Assembly (NCBI GenBank): GCA_904501855.1
Contig: CAJGCI010000026.1
Coordinates: 1 to 16,694 of the forward strand
Direction of reading: 5' to 3'
DNA length: 16,694 nt
Source of the DNA: Oscillospiraceae bacterium
Lineage (GTDB): Bacteria; Bacillota; Clostridia; Oscillospirales; Oscillospiraceae
Shown here in pieces: positions 14,537 to 16,694 of the stretch; within the stretch, counting starts at the first letter, position 1, and each line of letters begins with the position of its first letter. The position numbers and the translations under genes are program-made. The notes under the pieces were generated by a model that saw only the letters and a program-made list of their open reading frames with translations, was not told the origin of the DNA and did no database searches.

Positions 14537-14552
14537 GTTGTTGGTATTCGTA

Positions 14553-15113
14553 TCAAAGCAGCGAATCCAGATGCTGTGCAAAGACGCGGTGTCCTTCCGG
14601 AGAGAAATGAATGCCGTCATAGAGCACTTCGATCCCCCACCGGCCGGTATCGGCAAAACGGATCTTCAGTTCTTCCGCCAGTTTTTCATACAATGGTCCC
14701 AGTCTGCGGGACTCTTCGATCATCGCTTCCCCTTCTACCCACTCTCCGGAACGGAATACCGGAGGCGCCAGGAGAAGGATCGAGGAAGGTTCATTGTCTT
14801 CCATAAGTTTCCGAAGAAAGGTCTTCATCCGGGCGGCGGTCTCTTCCGCCGTGCTCCGCTCCAGAAGGTCATTGGTTCCCAGCATCACGACGATCTCATC
14901 CATGGGACCGCTCTGTCGGATCCATTCCGGAATGTTGTAATAGGACGGAGCCCTCGGGATCATCAGACCGTTCATTCCCATGTTATAGATATCCCGTTCT
15001 GGATTCTGAATGCGGCAGGTCCAGCGGACCTCTTCCGAATAACGGAATTCCAGCGGTACCCGCGGATCATATCCGTAGGTGTTGGAATCTCCCACACAGC
15101 AGATCTTTTTCAT
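14553..15113 (-). CDS. SGNH/GDSL-family hydrolase (probable esterase)
   Basis: A small single-domain SGNH hydrolase, 186 residues from the chosen start. Block I is CVGDSNTYG (nucleophile S10), block II has G and N in NMGMNGLM, block III is MLGTND (N81) and block V is DGIHFSPEGH (D166, H169), so the catalytic set is complete. Such enzymes remove acetyl or other acyl groups, often from sugars; deacetylation of imported xylo- or arabino-oligosaccharides would fit the neighbourhood but is not shown. There is no signal peptide. The frame is open to an ATG at 15167 that overlaps the upstream gene by 8 bases, but that adds 18 polar residues absent from the fold and has no ribosome site. The ATG at 15113 (MKKICCVGDSN) matches the family start, though its own ribosome site is weak. 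Confidence 0.82.
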   Translation of the reverse strand: MKKICCVGDSNTYGYDPRVPLEFRYSEEVRWTCRIQNPERDIYNMGMNGLMIPRAPSYYNIPEWIRQSGPMDEIVVMLGTNDLLERSTAEETAARMKTFLRKLMEDNEPSSILLLAPPVFRSGEWVEGEAMIEESRRLGPLYEKLAEELKIRFADTGRWGIEVLYDGIHFSPEGHRVFAQHLDSLL

Positions 15114-15159
15114 ATCAATTAGCGGACTTCCCCGTTTCTCCCTTTCTGTTCGATATTTT

Positions 15160-15864
15160 TCATTCATTTAAAAAATCGTATATGATCTCATTCTGATAGA
15201 TGGACAGCATCTGCTGACCGATGGCACTGTCCGTGACCTGGAACAGCACGTTCCAGTCATTCAGTCCACAACTCTCCAGCTGGCCGGAAACAGAACGGGC
15301 GAGATCCTGCTGTATCTTCTTGTATTTCTGCCAGCTGTCCATGTAGTTCTCGCCGATATAGTTAATCTTGGAAGCCAGCCGCTCTACTTCTTTCGTGATG
15401 ACGACCCGTTTTTCTTCCGTACAGTCTTTCACGATGGAATAGCTGGTATCTTCCGTGCTTTCGTTTCGAAAGGTCTTCTGCAGTTCTGCGATGAATATGT
15501 CGATCCCAATCTGGTCTTCCTCATCCCCGATTACCGGCTCTGCTTCCATTGGGACAGACTCGGCTGCCGAGATCGGTGTCATCTGATTCATCAGCTTTGT
15601 CTGGCCCTGTTTTTCCAGCATATCGATCATTCTTTTTGAATTCTCGTTCTGTTCATGCATCAGAATGATTCCGTGTCCCGCTGCTTCCAGAAGCTTGCAA
15701 AGAATGATGCTCCCGACCATGGTGATGACCGAAGCATACAACAAGTTTTCATGGGCATCACGGACTGACACAATAATAAGCACTGCCGATATGATGATAC
15801 CGACCCCCATCAGGATCCTGCTCAACTGCACCAGACTCTTGCCATATTTATCATGATCCTTCAC
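15160..15864 (-). CDS. Membrane protein of unknown function with two N-terminal helices and a helical cytoplasmic tail
   Basis: Not recognised. The 234-residue protein has two hydrophobic segments (about residues 17-34, GVGIIISAVLIIVSV, and 42-64, YASVITMVGSIILCKLL) and then a charged, largely helical tail with a low-complexity acidic stretch near 105-120. The tail looks cytoplasmic and able to form coiled coil. It resembles small membrane-anchored proteins but has no known catalytic motif. The start is placed at the GTG at 15864 because AGGAGG lies 8 bases before it, inside the reading frame of a longer ATG at 15885 that has no ribosome site. It is upstream of the esterase and probably shares its mRNA. 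Confidence 0.7.
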   Translation of the reverse strand: MKDHDKYGKSLVQLSRILMGVGIIISAVLIIVSVRDAHENLLYASVITMVGSIILCKLLEAAGHGIILMHEQNENSKRMIDMLEKQGQTKLMNQMTPISAAESVPMEAEPVIGDEEDQIGIDIFIAELQKTFRNESTEDTSYSIVKDCTEEKRVVITKEVERLASKINYIGENYMDSWQKYKKIQQDLARSVSGQLESCGLNDWNVLFQVTDSAIGQQMLSIYQNEIIYDFLNE

Positions 15865-15872
15865 GGCTTTGA

Positions 15873-15878
15873 CCTCCT
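15873..15878 (-). promoter_or_regulatory. Ribosome binding site that sets the GTG start of the membrane protein
   Basis: AGGAGG, 8 bases before GTG at 15864. It falls inside the longer frame from the ATG at 15885 and so argues against that start. Confidence 0.7.
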
Positions 15879-15903
15879 TTTCCATGTATGCACTTCCAAA
15901 TTA

Positions 15904-15912
15904 ATAATACCA
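15904..15912 (-). promoter_or_regulatory. Possible extended -10 promoter for the membrane protein/esterase pair
   Basis: TGG followed by TATTAT on the - strand (-10 at 15904-15909). No good -35 lies 16-18 bases upstream, so the call rests on the extended -10 and its position about 40 bases before the GTG start. Confidence 0.4.
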
Positions 15913-15944
15913 CGGATAACTTGCACATGTACGATTATGTTTTT

Positions 15945-15975
15945 TGGTGGAGATAAGCGGGATCGATCCGCCGAC
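15945..15975 (-). repeat. 3'-end fragment of a tRNA (tRNA-Ala-like), possible attachment site remnant
   Basis: On the - strand the sequence ends TCGATCCCGCTTATCTCCACCA, split here only for description as a T-loop part, the T-stem strand CCGCT, the acceptor strand TATCTCC, then ACCA. The 5' T-stem strand GGCGG is also present, so a T arm can form, although the loop begins ATCGA and not the usual TTCGA. No D arm, anticodon arm or 5' acceptor strand can be found upstream (to 16060), so it is not a tRNA gene. Such 3' fragments are typically left at the far end of elements that integrate into tRNA genes. The tRNA-Ala identity is from memory of related sequences. Confidence 0.55.
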
Positions 15976-16159
15976 CGCTTGAATGGCATCTCGTTTTTGA
16001 ACTTTTCCCGGGGAAATATTGTGCTTATTGCGCCATATTAGATGCTATCTAGAACTTTCTGTCTATTAAAGCTAATGCGATCCCTCGTAATCATCTTTTT
16101 TTTAAAAAAACAGTTTCAGCAGATCCAGCAAATGCTTTTCTGTATTGTATCCGGTCTCG
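15976..16159. other. Non-coding stretch between the tRNA-like fragment and the CARF-like gene
   Basis: No gene-like frame is visible. Between the starts of the two flanking genes (15865-16209) the region holds the leftward extended -10, the tRNA-end fragment, a TTTTCCCGGGGAAA near-palindrome (about 16003-16016), an A/T block of T8 followed by A7 (16096-16110) and the rightward promoter. Base composition is more A+T rich than in the pentose operon. Confidence 0.5.
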
Positions 16160-16187
16160 TTGTCTTATTGTGTTATACTGATATTAT
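16160..16187 (+). promoter_or_regulatory. Promoter region of the CARF-like gene
   Basis: Two overlapping candidates exist: TTGTCT (16160-16165), 16 bases, TATTAT (16182-16187); and an extended -10, TGT followed by TATACT (16174-16179). Either would start transcription within about 25 bases of the ribosome site AAAAGGGG. Confidence 0.45.
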
Positions 16188-16209
16188 CAATTTATGAAAA
16201 GGGGATCCT

Positions 16210-16694
16210 ATGAAAACGCTCATTGAACTATATGATGAAAGGCCCATTGAGAATGTTCTGGGAACCGAAGTCTTCCGGCCGGAGGAGACCATCATACTTT
16301 GTCCTCCCGAAGTATCCGTGCATGCGCTTAAGGAAACGCTGGAAAAGTATTTCAGCTACCGAGGGTGCAAAGTGAAACTCAACATCGTTTCTGCCAGTCT
16401 TCTTGATGCCGACAAGATCGAAAAGCAGCTTCAGAACATACTGGAGACCCATCCGGACTGCGCCATCGATATCTCCGGCGGAACGGATGCCGCCCTATTT
16501 GCAGCCGGTGTCGTGAGCGGAGATGCGGCCGTCTATACCTACAGCCGAAAAAAGAACTCCTTTTTCGAGATAAAAAATGCGCCTTTTTCAAGAAGTCTTC
16601 CCTGTGAGGTCAGACTGGATGCGCGCTCCTGTTTTCTGATGGCCGGAGGAACTCTTCTCCCAGGACGTGAGAACAACGAGATACTCAAAGAGAA
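16210..16694 (+). CDS. N-terminal part of a probable CARF/DUF1887 (Card1-like) protein
   Basis: The frame is open from this ATG to the window end (161 codons), so only the N-terminus is seen. The ribosome site AAAAGGGG lies 5 bases before the ATG. MKTLIELYDERPIENVLG, the early strand ETIILCP, a helix, CKVKLNIVSAS, and then CAIDISGGTDAALFAAG (residues 84-100) follow a Rossmann-like alternation. The SGGTD turn resembles the TGGTK turn of CARF domains in DUF1887/Card1-like proteins, which bind cyclic oligoadenylate and often carry a C-terminal PD-(D/E)XK nuclease. I recall similar stand-alone proteins in Firmicutes without CRISPR loci. The fold is probable; the ligand and nuclease cannot be judged because the C-terminus is missing. 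Confidence 0.5.
   Translation, partial: MKTLIELYDERPIENVLGTEVFRPEETIILCPPEVSVHALKETLEKYFSYRGCKVKLNIVSASLLDADKIEKQLQNILETHPDCAIDISGGTDAALFAAGVVSGDAAVYTYSRKKNSFFEIKNAPFSRSLPCEVRLDARSCFLMAGGTLLPGRENNEILKE

Larger units (their letters stand above)
14275..14552. other. Intergenic region between esterase and GH43-AraC genes
   Basis: It holds the promoter and leader of the GH43-AraC gene at its left side and a possible hairpin after the esterase gene at its right side. Between them, 14363-14505 shows no coding pattern or RNA gene that I can support. A short palindrome, ATATTAATAT (14296-14305), lies in the leader; its meaning is unknown. Confidence 0.5.

Noticed and set aside
15945..16060. A complete tRNA gene on the - strand
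   Set aside because: Only the T arm, 3' acceptor strand and CCA are seen; no matching 5' acceptor strand, D arm or anticodon arm exists at normal or long-variable-arm distance.
16096..16110. T8A7 block as a terminator or repeat element
   Set aside because: It has no GC stem and no gene ending nearby; it is more likely a plain A/T tract.
1..16694. CRISPR array, insertion sequence or transposase
   Set aside because: No regularly spaced repeats, transposase motifs or terminal inverted repeats were seen, despite the CARF-like gene at the right edge.

Overview
The window is low-to-mid GC Gram-positive DNA. It most likely comes from a gut or rumen clostridium of the Lachnospiraceae type. The reasons are strong AGGAGG-type ribosome sites before most genes, extended -10 promoters, a fucose-isomerase-type arabinose isomerase paired with a non-AraB FGGY kinase, a probable DUF4867 protein, and an AraC-type regulator with the helical middle region seen in Firmicutes. 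The taxon is inferred from these features only.

Layout. (1) Positions 1-936, + strand: the C-terminal part of a GltS/ESS sodium:glutamate symporter, closed by a strong hairpin terminator at 955-993. (2) Positions 1018-11684, - strand: eight tightly packed genes, read from right to left. They are a GH5 glycosidase, a GPH sugar:cation symporter, a GH42 glycosidase, xylulokinase, a cupin-like DUF4867 protein, an L-arabinose-isomerase-like enzyme, a putative L-ribulokinase, and L-ribulose-5-phosphate 4-epimerase. (3) Positions 11863-14274, - strand: an 803-residue protein in which a full two-domain GH43 beta-xylosidase-like enzyme is fused to an AraC-family DNA-binding domain. (4) Positions 14553-15864, - strand: an SGNH/GDSL esterase and a two-helix membrane protein of unknown function. 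(5) A 3'-tRNA-like fragment at 15945-15975, then from 16210 on the + strand the start of a probable CARF/DUF1887 (Card1-like) protein cut by the window end.

How it works together. None of the glycosidases shows a signal peptide, so oligosaccharides or plant glycosides are probably imported by the GPH symporter and cut inside the cell by GH5, GH42 and the GH43 part of the fusion. Released L-arabinose would go through isomerase, kinase and 4-epimerase to D-xylulose-5-phosphate. D-xylulose would enter through XylB. No xylose isomerase is visible. The GH43-AraC fusion lies directly upstream of the operon and is the obvious candidate regulator: an enzyme-shaped sensor replaces the usual small sugar-binding domain. 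This is the strongest candidate here for an unusual system.

Other oddities are a xylulokinase gene with ATC exactly where ATG should be, an operon promoter whose -10 box sits in the loop of the preceding gene's terminator, an internal terminator before a GH42 gene that lacks a clear ribosome site, and the tRNA-end fragment that may mark the edge of an integrated element holding the CARF-like gene.
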